A stretch of 64,000 nt of DNA, from positions 1 to 64,000 of the forward strand of contig JAGMWG010000012.1 of NCBI GenBank assembly GCA_020744225.1, written 5' to 3'. The DNA is from Paraphoma chrysanthemicola (taxonomy: Eukaryota; Ascomycota; Dothideomycetes; Pleosporales; Phaeosphaeriaceae). This document shows, one piece after another, positions 7,739-17,818 of this stretch (position 1 is the stretch's first letter; each line of letters starts with the position of its first letter). The notes under the pieces are model-generated. The model ran no database searches and was not told the DNA's origin. It was given only the letters and a program-made list of their open reading frames with translations. The translations under genes and the position numbers were made by a program.

Positions 7739-10700
7739 CTACTGAACATTGGAGGATCTGACCCGATGAACACAGCATTGTGGCTGCCGTTGTCCGACAG
7801 AATCCTGCAAGCAGTTCTGCCAAACACGTTGTACTGAATGTTGAGTCGTGTTGCGGCACACCACGGCGCTCCTAGGATTACGGATCTCGTCAGGTTCCTC
7901 GTTATGCGGAAGTGTGTTCTGGTGACAACCGCGCCAACCTTAACAGGCACGTCCCAGGCTGTCCCTACAAAAGGGTCTACCGAGCCGTTCGCCGTCACTA
8001 CTCCTTCCACTCTTCCTCCCCGTCTTTCGACATCTGCATAGTCTTCATATGTTATCTTCAGTGCCTTTGCCGCACTGAATCTCAAGAGGTTCATTTGAGC
8101 ACCCGTGTCAATGAGGCATTTGACGGAATTCTTCCCTACTGCAGCCCAGCATGTGGGAAGCTCCCCAGTCATCTGGACTGTCCCGCGCGTTTTGTTCTCA
8201 CGCTCGGCGACGTCATTCCTCACTTGGTCATCAAAGTCCACATAGGTGTCGCCTGCGCCACCAACCTGGTGTCTTAAGTTGGCTCTCGGTCGCGCATGCA
8301 AGACGGACGTATGCTGCGGCTGTCTCTCTATGGCCATATTGCACGAATCTTTGTCCGCGTCTGCTCTTGTTTCTCTCTCCGACGCACTCAGGAGGGTCCA
8401 GTCGGCTGGCCAATCATAAGCGTCTGCCGGCCCCGCGGATGCTGCTGGTTGGTCGACTTCTGGAGAAAAGCGGGGCGGCTGCCGACTAGCGCCAACTTCA
8501 ACTCCGATCGTCGCAACATTAATTTCCGCCATGTCCTGAGCGCGATCCGCGTTTTCCGTCAATAGTCTAACCAGGTGATCGCGGAGGTTTCCTTGCGATA
8601 GCAAATCTCCGATAGTAACGCCTCGCACTTCCTGGCGCAGCATTGCTGTCGGCAACTTATTCTTGATTGGCGCGACCATGGCCCTGAGTTCACCGTCCTC
8701 AGCTGGTTCTTGTAGCTGAACCCTTTTCTTGCGCACAGGCTGCAGATTGTCAGGGTCTGCCGACAGTTGCCTGAATGAACCCGTTCCTGGAGGTGGCTGG
8801 ATCACCGCGAATGGGTTGTCGTGTGCCTGGCTGGGGTACGGGATTATGTCCTCCCCCAGCTCGTCGCGGTCTCCTTGGCCAGGCGCAGGCGTTCCTGCCA
8901 CTGTCTGCGAATCGTCCTCCTGGGTGTCCATCTTATCGGCCGCCGTACTTTTTGTCGGTCTCCCTCTTTTCTTGGACACTCGTGCGTCGCGCGCTTTCTC
9001 CAACACTCGATCTCGCGGTGTATCACCGCCTCGTGTGGCGGCAAAAGATTCTGCCGTCTGACCAAGTACAATGTGCCGGCTATCCACAGCATCCAGACTC
9101 AGCACTTCATAATGGTCTTCCGGTTCCAACATCCTGTGGGCGTGGAAATGGCGCATGTCTTCTACAGCGTCGTATTCGCTCTCTTCCTTCCCTTGGGTAG
9201 TAATCATATTGCCTTGGGCAGTCTGTTGTGGAGCGGATTGATCCCTCGGCTGCTTGCTGGGCCTCGAGTCTACTCCCTCAAACCTGTCTGGGCACACCAT
9301 GGACGCTGGCTGATCTAATTGGTCGTTGGTTACTTCGAAGAAGTTCCTAATTTTCTCCTGTAGCCACTTCAGCTGCAGTGTAGGAGGAGGCGGGCCTTGT
9401 ATCCTCCCCAAAACCTTGTGCCTGGGGCCATAGTGATAGACCTTATTGCCACTCTCGCTCCAACTAAAACTTGTCCATCCCATGTTGCTCAATTGCTTGT
9501 ATTGCTCACAGTCTCTTACGTAGTGACCTGGCGCATTGCACATGTTGCAGGCGTTGTTGTACTCGCGTCCATTGGCCGTGCGGCCTGTCCCTGCATTCGG
9601 ATTGATTGTCGGCGCGTGTTTGCTGACGAAGCTGCCGTCGTTCCTTTCTTTTAGGATATCCTCTGAGTTCTCGGCGGCGACAGCGTTGGCCATAAAATAG
9701 GCATAGTTATAGTGATTGCCCAGCAACGTCCTAATCGTGTCATGGTTCATGAGACGCTGAACTCCGGCTGCATTGATCTTCATCTTGCCCATCGCATCGA
9801 TGAGGTCCTGTACCTCTGGGTCCACATTTGGCGGCAGCACAGGCTCTTGCACCTGCTCCTCTTCAACGTCTTTGATTGCCTGACGTACTGAAGTCGAATC
9901 AATGCCGTCTGCGCGAGCATTGCGGATAAGAGCTTGCGCCCTCATCGTATCTCTGTCGTCCCTGCCTGTCCTCGCTTGGCGAAGCCCTTCCCGCTGTCGA
10001 TATATTTTCCGGAGGTAGCTGTACATGGTTTCCATGTCATACGTCTCAATTCGGTCAGGGTCTGGGCCCTCAGGCATATGGAACATCACTTGTTCCTGGT
10101 CCTTGGATGGAAGACCACGGAAGAAGAGATTACCCACCTCGATCTCGTTGATCTGGTGGCTATGCGCACATGCGCTGGCGTACATGGTGAAATCGGTATA
10201 GTAGGCAGTTAGACCTGGAAAATTCCTTGTGGTTTCTGATACGTAGGACTCAATGAAGGATCGCGTACTTATCCGTTGCGCGGTGTCGGTGTCGCGCCAG
10301 TGATCTTTCATGGCTTCTTGAAGTGCCTCCCAGTTTCCTTCCTGGAAGGCCCTCATTCTCTGGATGAAGGCTCGATATCGCGGGTCGCACCAATCAGGTA
10401 CATGATTAAGCCTCAGTTCGTCGTCATAACCCGCAATCCTGCACCTCCTGTTGTAGTCTGACAGGAACTCCGTAATGTCCTTTCCTGAGAACATGAGGCC
10501 CTCTGCATTGCCTCTCATTTGGATAGTCTTTGCCTTTACAGGTCTATGCAGTGCTGACAGCGGCGTAGGGCCGTCCATGCTGCTGGGGCTGTCGTCTGGG
10601 TGTTGATCCAATGCAACTCTGCTTACGCCCTCAATTGCAGATTGCACAGTAGCTGTGTTGACCTGGGCGTAGCTAGGGCGACTGAAGTTGACAGACGTGT

Positions 10701-10767
10701 TCGAGAGAACCGACTCTGGTCTCTCCGTGGCTTGGCTGGACGTTGTTCTGTCCGGTTTGTCTGACAT
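7690..10767 (-). CDS. gag: Retrotransposon Gag with C-terminal aspartic protease
   Basis: The 1,025-residue ORF starts at the ATG at 10,767 and stops with TAG at 7,690. It makes the particle proteins that package element RNA. A CCHC zinc knuckle (CNMCNAPGHYVRDC) lies at about 9,510-9,551. A retropepsin-like active site, CLIDTGAQMNLL, lies at about 8,090-8,120, near the C-terminus; thus the protease sits in the gag frame rather than at the start of pol. The middle is hydrophilic and disordered, with a KKRGRP-type basic patch. At over 1,000 residues it is long for a fungal Gypsy gag, mainly from the disordered linker between zinc knuckle and protease. The frame is intact, so the copy is probably young. 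It carries a 31-bp palindromic module also found downstream of pol. Confidence 0.92.
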   Translation of the reverse strand: MSDKPDRTTSSQATERPESVLSNTSVNFSRPSYAQVNTATVQSAIEGVSRVALDQHPDDSPSSMDGPTPLSALHRPVKAKTIQMRGNAEGLMFSGKDITEFLSDYNRRCRIAGYDDELRLNHVPDWCDPRYRAFIQRMRAFQEGNWEALQEAMKDHWRDTDTAQRISTRSFIESYVSETTRNFPGLTAYYTDFTMYASACAHSHQINEIEVGNLFFRGLPSKDQEQVMFHMPEGPDPDRIETYDMETMYSYLRKIYRQREGLRQARTGRDDRDTMRAQALIRNARADGIDSTSVRQAIKDVEEEQVQEPVLPPNVDPEVQDLIDAMGKMKINAAGVQRLMNHDTIRTLLGNHYNYAYFMANAVAAENSEDILKERNDGSFVSKHAPTINPNAGTGRTANGREYNNACNMCNAPGHYVRDCEQYKQLSNMGWTSFSWSESGNKVYHYGPRHKVLGRIQGPPPPTLQLKWLQEKIRNFFEVTNDQLDQPASMVCPDRFEGVDSRPSKQPRDQSAPQQTAQGNMITTQGKEESEYDAVEDMRHFHAHRMLEPEDHYEVLSLDAVDSRHIVLGQTAESFAATRGGDTPRDRVLEKARDARVSKKRGRPTKSTAADKMDTQEDDSQTVAGTPAPGQGDRDELGEDIIPYPSQAHDNPFAVIQPPPGTGSFRQLSADPDNLQPVRKKRVQLQEPAEDGELRAMVAPIKNKLPTAMLRQEVRGVTIGDLLSQGNLRDHLVRLLTENADRAQDMAEINVATIGVEVGASRQPPRFSPEVDQPAASAGPADAYDWPADWTLLSASERETRADADKDSCNMAIERQPQHTSVLHARPRANLRHQVGGAGDTYVDFDDQVRNDVAERENKTRGTVQMTGELPTCWAAVGKNSVKCLIDTGAQMNLLRFSAAKALKITYEDYADVERRGGRVEGVVTANGSVDPFVGTAWDVPVKVGAVVTRTHFRITRNLTRSVILGAPWCAATRLNIQYNVFGRTACRILSDNGSHNAVFIGSDPPMFSSRHSVPAPDAEDSEND
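8413..8443. repeat. Palindromic module, copy inside gag
   Basis: Partner of 3,181-3,211 (27/31 identical). It sits in the coding sequence of gag and is part of a longer imperfect inverted repeat that begins CCAATCA and ends TGGTTGG. Confidence 0.55.
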
Positions 10768-11250
10768 AGGCGTAGGCAAGGCTTCTGCAACGATCGCCTA
10801 TCGTGGCAGATCCTCTATGCAGGTTCCTTGACTAAGTGCAGACTTGTTGACTTCTTTCTTCGAAAACAGGTGACCGACGATAGTACTAGTTTAATGTCGC
10901 AGTGATGCTGAAAGACGCAAAAGCTCCTTCAGTTCTCTCCTTCTTCCAAAACTTTCGTCTCCCCCCTTGTCCCCTATCTGCGTTCCTCCTCCTCCTATGC
11001 ATCGTGCTATCGCCTCAGCACCCCTCATCAGCTGCACAATGCTCTTCGGAAATTGCGCAGCGAGGCTCTCGCGTCTAAGTACGACGGCTCCTCTCGGTAA
11101 CAGCCGAGTGCGGCGCTGGGACCAGCTATTCCGGCTCCTCCCAGAAGCCTCACTCTTGGCAGTCTCTCTCAGGGTCTTTCGCATGCCCACCTCCCCTATG
11201 TAGGTGGGCGTTGCTAGTTTTCCTCCCACCCAATCGGTGGGTCAAAATTG
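10768..11250. other. Upstream leader of the retroelement, no gene
   Basis: This stretch lies before gag on the minus strand and is presumably 5' leader and/or LTR. It holds a strong hairpin at 11,185-11,209 and a second one at about 11,225-11,241 (CCCACC/GGTGGG). A 112-codon frame at 10,891-11,229 on the minus strand has no recognisable domain and I do not call it. I could not fix a primer-binding site. Confidence 0.4.
11185..11209. other. Perfect 8-bp stem-loop in the leader
   Basis: Arms GCCCACCT (11,185-11,192) and AGGTGGGC (11,202-11,209) pair perfectly around a 9-nt loop. It sits just before the hairpin array, in what should be the untranslated leader or LTR of the retroelement. Confidence 0.6.
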
Positions 11251-11257
11251 CAGTATC

Positions 11258-11590
11258 GAAGCGCTCTGCCTAGGAATGGCAGACTGATGCTTCAGTACTA
11301 AGACGATACTCTGCTAATACGGCAGACGGGTATCGCTACGATACTCTGCTAATACGGCAGACGGGTATCGTCACGGCACTCTGCTAATACGGCAGACGGG
11401 TGTCGTGTTTCTCTGAGGGTTGCAACGATACTCTGCTAATACGGCAGACGGGTATCGCCTCGACACTCTGCTAATACGGCAGACGGGTGTCGTGTTTCTC
11501 TGAGGCTGCAATGGCTCTCTGGTAATACCCCAGACGGGAGCATTGCAGTTGTAACGCTCTCTGCTAATACGGCAGACGGGAGCGCGCAGC
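11258..11590. repeat. Array of eight bulged hairpins with covarying stems
   Basis: Seven copies share a core: an inner stem TCTGC/GCAGA, a 7-nt loop TAATACG and an unpaired CGG on the 3' side, all inside a variable outer stem. They lie at 11,304-11,335, 11,339-11,370, 11,374-11,405, 11,426-11,457, 11,461-11,492, 11,506-11,548 and 11,555-11,584; a degenerate eighth is at 11,258-11,293. Outer arms are CGATAC/GTATCG in three copies, CGACAC/GTGTCG in one, CGGCAC/GTGTCG (one G-U pair) in one, a long CTGCAATG/CATTGCAG plus CTC/GAG in the sixth, and CGCTC/GAGCG in the seventh. The sixth also swaps an inner pair (TCTGG/CCAGA). Paired changes that keep pairing point to selection on folded RNA or single-stranded DNA. 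A spacer beginning GTTTCTCTGAGG follows copies three and five, so part of the array grew by duplicating a unit of about 90 bp. Function unknown; packaging, dimerisation or translation control are possible. Confidence 0.8.
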
Positions 11591-11599
11591 TTTCCTTCA

Positions 11600-12059
11600 T
11601 TGCGATGGACTGAAGCTGCCGAGTGACTCTGGGACGAGCACTCCTCTTGCGCATGCGCTGAGTACTCTCCGACGAAGGCGTAAAACGTAGTCGTAATGAA
11701 GCTCTCTACACTATACTGCATAGACTAGAGCTTCTTGCGAAAATCCTGTCATAGTCAACGTTACTGGCTTCCTTTGCACTTACCATGAAGCAAGCGTTGG
11801 GCCCCTTGGGCATCGCCATTTGAGTCGTTGATAGGTGGTTCGGAACCCATTTTACTGTTCATGGCATGTAGGAGCGAGTAACAAGATGGAGGAGACCTCT
11901 CTGTATTGGCTGTTGAGTATCTACCTCGCTGGTTTTCTACCTTTTTCTTTTTTTTTTTTTCGTGTCGTGTTGTGTTCTCTTCCTCTCCCTGTAATATCAA
12001 AACGCTCCTGTAAAGACTAGCCGATCATGTGATCTGCTTACGTACATTAAGGAAATCAA
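11600..12059. other. Probable 5' LTR/leader end, no gene
   Basis: I see no convincing gene here. The base composition is still balanced and unlike the AT-rich block that follows, so the retroelement probably ends somewhere before about 12,060. A poly-T run lies at about 11,948-11,960. The LTR ends cannot be fixed because no second LTR is visible in the window. Confidence 0.35.
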
Positions 12060-15000
12060 GAACTCCACGCAATACAAACTGAATGTGTCACCCTGTGCAA
12101 CGGCACAGTAGTGCCTCTGTCTAAGCACTAGTGTCTTCTCTGTCTAGAGTAACTTATAGCTATATAGCTAGTTACTTCTGTACCTTAGTCTAATAGAAGA
12201 GCTTATGTACGTTCTTTATTATATCTACTGCTTTTACGTAATCTTAACGTTGTTAGCGACAGCTAATACTGTTGCTTTTGCTGTTACTATTACTATTACC
12301 CTCGTGTCTAGAAATTAAACCTATACTATTACTATTCTTACTACTCTTAGTAGTAATACTATTACTGTTAATATTATTATCTTAACGAGCTCTTATCTAC
12401 GTAATCCTGCTCTTCTTGTCTATAATAATGCGAAGAAAGTAGTAGATAAACTTAACTATATAGCTTATATACTAAGCTTAACTCTCTAGGTTTTGCAGTT
12501 AAGTAATTAGCTGCTAATTAATCTTATGTTATTTTACACTCTTTAGCTATTATTACGTCTTGTATACAAGCGTTAATAAGCTCTTAACGCTTCTTTTAAT
12601 AAGCAGCTCTATTAGCTTAGTAGTCTACTTTAGCTTTACTTCGTGTACGCTAAGTAGTTAAATCTAATATATAAGATGTATTTAGTTCTGTTTTATAAGA
12701 TGCTCTAGCTACCTAGTCTGCTTAAACTAGCTAGTTCTATCTATCTTTGCTGCCTCTGCGTTCATAACCTGCGCCTTTTCTTTCTCTAGCTGCTTTATCT
12801 TACTCTAACTAGTAAGTAGCTTATCTACCTTATCTTACACCTTAACTATAGTAGACAGCTTATTCTTATTATTAGCTTTATTAACTACAAAGTATTACTG
12901 TAACCTACCTATCTAAAAGAACGTCTACACCTTAACTTCTGTATAGAGCTTACTTGTATTACCTACTTATTGCAGCTTATACTCTTTCTTATAGTGTATC
13001 TAGAAGACAACTTTGTTAATAAAGATATAATTACAGTCTATATTAGTACATTAATATCTACTTAGTAGCTTTCTAAGCTCTTTAATTAGCCTCTCTATTA
13101 GTAATAGTAAGCGCACCTAATTAGCTTTTTTAATTATAGCCTAGCTATACTACTTAATAATTGCTTTCTACTCTTTAGCTAGTACAGTATAGTAGTTGCG
13201 AAGATGTAAGTTAAGATTCTGTACGCTTATTGCGTGTTCTAGATAGATAAGTACTGTATACTTATAAAGATAGTAGAAGTACTTTTCTATATTATCTACA
13301 GTAAGAGTACTTACTTTACTATGTATCTTCTGTTGCCTTAATAAGTTCTATAAATAAGTAGTAATCTTAGTTACTAGCTGTATCTTAAAGTAACCTTCTA
13401 TATTTCTCTGTAGTTAATACTTTTATATAGTAATGTGTTAAGTGTATAGCCTACGCTAAGTAAGCGCTGTCTTTAAATAAAGCTGCTAAAGCCTCTTTTC
13501 TAAATATAAGTTCTGTTATTACTCTACTAAAATATAACTATTATAATAGGCTACGTAATCTGCGTTTACAGCAGAACTTTACTAATTCTTATAAATATAA
13601 CAAAACTTACCTAGCTATAACTACTTAGTTATTCTAATACATAAAGTAATAACTCTACTATTATAACTAATACAAATAACTTTCTTATATAGATTAAAGT
13701 AATCCTACTAATATTAATAAACCTTTTGCATATAGCTATTTGCGTACTGTTTTATTTACTTTCGCTTAGCGTAATAGTAGCGCTAGCTAATTTCGGCACA
13801 TAACAGGCCTAAATAGTCGCGTTATCTTAGTTAGGCCTCTACAATCTCTACATACAAACTACTCTACTATGTATCTTACGCTTACTACGCTTAATTATGC
13901 TGCAAATTGCAGATAGATTTAAAAATTACTTACTATAGACTGTACAAAAATTGTATTAATTTTGAGATAAGAAAATAGTAAAGGATTACACTTTAAAAAA
14001 GTAAAGAAGAGAACCTTAGTATCTATATAGGCGCTAAAATTTTGTTAGCAAAAGTAAAGAAGAGAAGTTACCTTCTTTATAGAATACATATTAGAGTAAT
14101 AAGTATATATCTTCTACAGCGTTATATATGTATATCTATACACAGAAAATATATATATAAATTTATTATTAAGATAGTGTAAGTGTAGAATATAATCTTT
14201 AGCTAGCTTTAAGATATATACGTTATATAAGTTCTATACTAAGTTAGGTAGAGTGTAAATAACTATAGTAATATTCTTACGTAATAGAACTAGTACTTTA
14301 AGGTAGCGTATCTTAAGATAGGTAGTAATCTATATAAGTAGTATTACTATAGTACAGAGCTAATAGATAAGTACTTATAGCTTATATTAGTGCTTAAATA
14401 ACTTTATAAAGATGTTTATAGTATAAAGACTAAGAATCTACTTTTAAATATACACGTCTATATAAGAAGAGAAATTATTCTTAACTAAATTTTCTCTTAT
14501 ACTATACTTAATATAATAGAGTTAGTTCTACTCTTAGAATACTACTGCACTTACTACGTATAATAGTATTTTAGTTCTTTATATTCTATAATATATATAT
14601 AGCTATACTTATTCTATATTTAAAGTTAACTAATTTTACTTTTAGTAGTAGAGAGGTTTTTTTTCTTCTACTTATACTTCTTATAAATAGAATTAGATAG
14701 TAGTATTATAGTTCTAAATTATTTTAAAATCGTCTTAATATCTCTTTATAATATTTCTTATTATAAGGTATAAGTGTAATAGTAGTCTCTTAGCTATATC
14801 TATATTTTAATATTTACGAAGAGTTATATATAGGTCTCTCTAACTACTATATATAAACTTTATTAGCTTGTATCTTATACTTACTATTCTTACTTATACT
14901 AGAAATTATAGATTATAGTTTAAATCTACGTGCTATAGGCTGTACGAGAAATATATCTATCTCTAACTACTAGAATAGTAAAGAACTATACTCTAAAAAA

Positions 15001-15560
15001 GTAATAAACTTTACTTAACTATTTATACAGGTACTAAAATTTTGCTAGCAAAAGTAATAAATAATAGTATAGTTTATCGTAGAATCTATATTAGAATATA
15101 GTAGATACTTCTTATTAATTTATAGAGCTTAGGCTATACTTTCTTATTATAACTACTATAACTTTATCTTATTACGTAAATCTTTTCTATAATACTTAAA
15201 GTACTAGATTTAAAATAGTATAGTCTATTACTGTAAGTGTACTATATGTATTTACAAAGTTATATCTTTTTCTAACTATAAGAAGTATAAATAAATTAGC
15301 TTTTAAGATTTAAATAAATGTACTTAAGTATCTATATAAGCGCTAAAAGTTTGTATAAGAAAGTAAATAAATGTAGTCTCTTTGTTCGTATAATATATAT
15401 AGGCCTCTTTTATTACGTTATCTTAGTTAAGTACTATAATTTTATTAGTAAAAGTAAAGAAAAGAAGTTATCTTCTTTATAGAATACATATTAGAGAATA
15501 AGTAATAATTACCTAGAGTAGTAAGTACTTAGGCGCGTATAGAAACCGTAAGTAGAATGA
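12060..15560. repeat. AT-rich RIP-degraded repeat block
   Basis: About 3.5 kb of strongly AT-rich sequence with very frequent CTA/TAG/TAA trinucleotides and no long frame. This is what repeat-induced point mutation (CpA to TpA) leaves in ascomycete repeats. Internal repeats survive: a module around 'GCTAAAATTTTGTTAGCAAA' at about 14,030-14,100 recurs at 15,035-15,105, in part at 15,340-15,390, and at 15,425-15,505. A second module (near 13,890-13,960) recurs about 1 kb on at 14,890-14,960. The original elements cannot be named. Confidence 0.85.
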
Positions 15561-15815
15561 GTAAGTACTGATGTACTAATTAGGAACAGCACGTTACGAA
15601 GATGGAAAGAACAGACGAAGGACGATGCGGCTGAAAGCGGGGTATTGCTGCACCACAACTTGTTGCTCTGTCATGCGATCTGGTAGGCATCCGCACAATA
15701 ACTTTGGAAAAATGGCACGTACAGAACAGCGATCACCAGAGCATCATGTGTCACATCTTCGGGACAGTCCGTGGGCTCATCCGGTAACAAGACCCCGCGT
15801 CGAGATCGAGTGGCT

Positions 15816-17708
15816 ATGTTGACCAATTTGCAGAATCTCTTCTACAATTTCGGGAAACTAGACCCACCATCAAGCTTTCGACTTTTGCACATCATTCGTC
15901 GTCCTGATGATGCTGACGTGGGAAACGCATCGTGCGATTATGAGTTGATCCAGACAACTTTCGATCAGGCTCAGCCTTACGAAACTCTTTCCTATGTCTG
16001 GGGTACAAATGAGCGGAGTGAAACCGTGACCCTTCGAGATGGGAAGTTATTGCGCATTACGAAACCATTGAAAGAGGCTCTAGCTTTCGTGCTACAGCAA
16101 TGTGCAACTGCATATTTGTGGATCGACCAGATTTGTATCGATCAAGATGACAGGGTCGAGAGGGGAGACCAAGTCAAAATCATGGGTCGGATTTATTCCT
16201 CGTGTTCTCGCGTGCTTGTCTGGCTTGGTCAAATGATCTACGATCTTCCTCCCAAAGACGACCCTGGGCAAATCTCACAGCGAGAAGTCGTCTCGGTTCA
16301 TAAGACTTCAGCTACGATGCAGCTTTTTCGCCGTTTGCGTAAGGTGGCTGGATCTGGCGATACTCCCACAAGAAGTTTTTGTCATGAAATAATGCAGTCG
16401 CCGTGGTTCCAGCGAGCATGGATTTTTCAGGAGATTGTGTTACCACCGTCAGCATTGTTCGTTATGGCGACGACTGCGACTCCTCCCAAGCAGGCGCTTA
16501 CCATGTCTCTTCCAGACCTCCATGCGATGGTCTATCGCGAAGCCATGGGTATAGGTGCCAATGATGCAGTAGCTGAGACTATACGCATCATGTACCGTCG
16601 CTACAATGAACGGCGTAGCAATGACCGCTCTGCTCCATCGCCCATTGAGCAAACTTTGTCTCTTTTGGCACCCCGCGCGGAAACATCAGAGGAGCTGGAT
16701 CGGCTTTATGCGTTCTTCGGGCTTAATCATGATACTGGCATCAATCTGACTCCGTCATATGATCCTACTTTGGAGGTGGCTATGATCGATACCGCGACCT
16801 CTATCATAGAGGGTACCTGTAGTCTGGATATCTTCGAAGTTATTCCCAGGGTCCTGGATCATGCAGTACAGAGCGAGAAAATCCCAACCTGGACGCCAGA
16901 TTTCCGAAGAGAGCACCTCGTCACTCCGTTCAAAAGATCACACTTCGACTTTCGACAGCCTATTGGATCACTGTGGCCTGCTTTCATCTCTAGCACGTAC
17001 ACGTATTATAGAGGCACAATCTATTGTGCAGGCGAAGAAAAGCGAACCATACAAGCTCACGGATATGTTCTCGATCAAATCGACACTGAAATCGGTACTC
17101 TATCATCTCGAGCCGCTCATCAAGCGCATCTCGACGGACTATTGAAGCAGAGCATCAAGACCTGGAACAACATCAACCGATGTGTAGAGAACAGCAAGTC
17201 TTCGCCGGCGGGATACAAACATAAACTCGCTGAACTTGCTGCATCCGCTAACAAACTTGGCTTTGGGCCAATCACGAAACCCGAGAGGACGAGACTCGCT
17301 CCATTCACCGCGGACCTTGGCTTTGCGCCAATTCCTACTGAGGAGAGATTGCAGCAGGCGCTGATGGCAGAAGGCTGTTGCGCAATTAGCGACGAAGACA
17401 TTCTGGATCGATTATCGAATGGCACAAACGATTTCTCGCGGACAATGCACACCATGATTCAAGTCATGCGTGGCCGCACTCTGTGGATGACACGATCAGG
17501 CCGATTTGCACTAGGTAGCCATCTACGTTATGGAGATCACATTTGCCTGGCATATGGATGCTCGAATCCAATCGCGCTTCGAGGCGAGCACGAGATCACC
17601 AAAGTCTTGGGAACATGTTTCCTGGAAGGATGGATGGATCCCTGGAGTACTGGAATGATTGGACAGGCGGAAGAGAAGTTTGATTGTACTGTGTTTCATA
17701 TCATATAA
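15816..17708 (+). CDS. HET domain protein (heterokaryon incompatibility type)
   Basis: Single-exon ORF of 630 residues from the first ATG at 15,816. The N-terminal half carries the three HET blocks: YETLSYVWG, then LWIDQICIDQDD, then the RVLVWLG region, followed by a PWFQRAWIFQEI block. HET domains act in fungal non-self recognition and can trigger cell death when activated, though most family members have no known partner. The C-terminal half has a small internal repeat (LGFGPI and LGFAPI about 25 residues apart) and ends in the usual variable region. The gene begins about 250 bp beyond the RIP block and looks intact, with balanced codon use, so it has not been mutated with its neighbour. 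No membrane segments or signal peptide. Confidence 0.88.
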   Translation: MLTNLQNLFYNFGKLDPPSSFRLLHIIRRPDDADVGNASCDYELIQTTFDQAQPYETLSYVWGTNERSETVTLRDGKLLRITKPLKEALAFVLQQCATAYLWIDQICIDQDDRVERGDQVKIMGRIYSSCSRVLVWLGQMIYDLPPKDDPGQISQREVVSVHKTSATMQLFRRLRKVAGSGDTPTRSFCHEIMQSPWFQRAWIFQEIVLPPSALFVMATTATPPKQALTMSLPDLHAMVYREAMGIGANDAVAETIRIMYRRYNERRSNDRSAPSPIEQTLSLLAPRAETSEELDRLYAFFGLNHDTGINLTPSYDPTLEVAMIDTATSIIEGTCSLDIFEVIPRVLDHAVQSEKIPTWTPDFRREHLVTPFKRSHFDFRQPIGSLWPAFISSTYTYYRGTIYCAGEEKRTIQAHGYVLDQIDTEIGTLSSRAAHQAHLDGLLKQSIKTWNNINRCVENSKSSPAGYKHKLAELAASANKLGFGPITKPERTRLAPFTADLGFAPIPTEERLQQALMAEGCCAISDEDILDRLSNGTNDFSRTMHTMIQVMRGRTLWMTRSGRFALGSHLRYGDHICLAYGCSNPIALRGEHEITKVLGTCFLEGWMDPWSTGMIGQAEEKFDCTVFHII

Positions 17709-17818
17709 ATGGGCCTTAAAGAGTTGTCGGTGCAAATGTATTATGTTACAGTTATATCAAATTAGGTCCTGTGCAATTGCAGGATTATTTACCAGGGGAC
17801 CAAGAAGGCTGACTCGTT

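Noticed and set aside
10891..11229. 112-residue basic protein upstream of gag
   Set aside because: No domain, starts inside a structured leader, and its frame runs through the strong hairpin.
11304..11584. Twister or hammerhead ribozymes
   Set aside because: The TAATAC loop and CGG recall pieces of the twister consensus, but the needed second stem and pseudoknot pairing are absent; the hammerhead core (CTGATGA...GAAA) is absent too.
11258..11590. CRISPR array
   Set aside because: Repeats with short spacers of even size can look like CRISPR, but spacers here vary from 3 to over 20 bp, are partly repeated themselves, there are no cas genes, and the genome is fungal.
11371..11721. Repeat protein with PVCRISRV units (minus strand)
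   Set aside because: This frame merely translates the hairpin array; the pairing of the arms explains the repeats better than protein selection.
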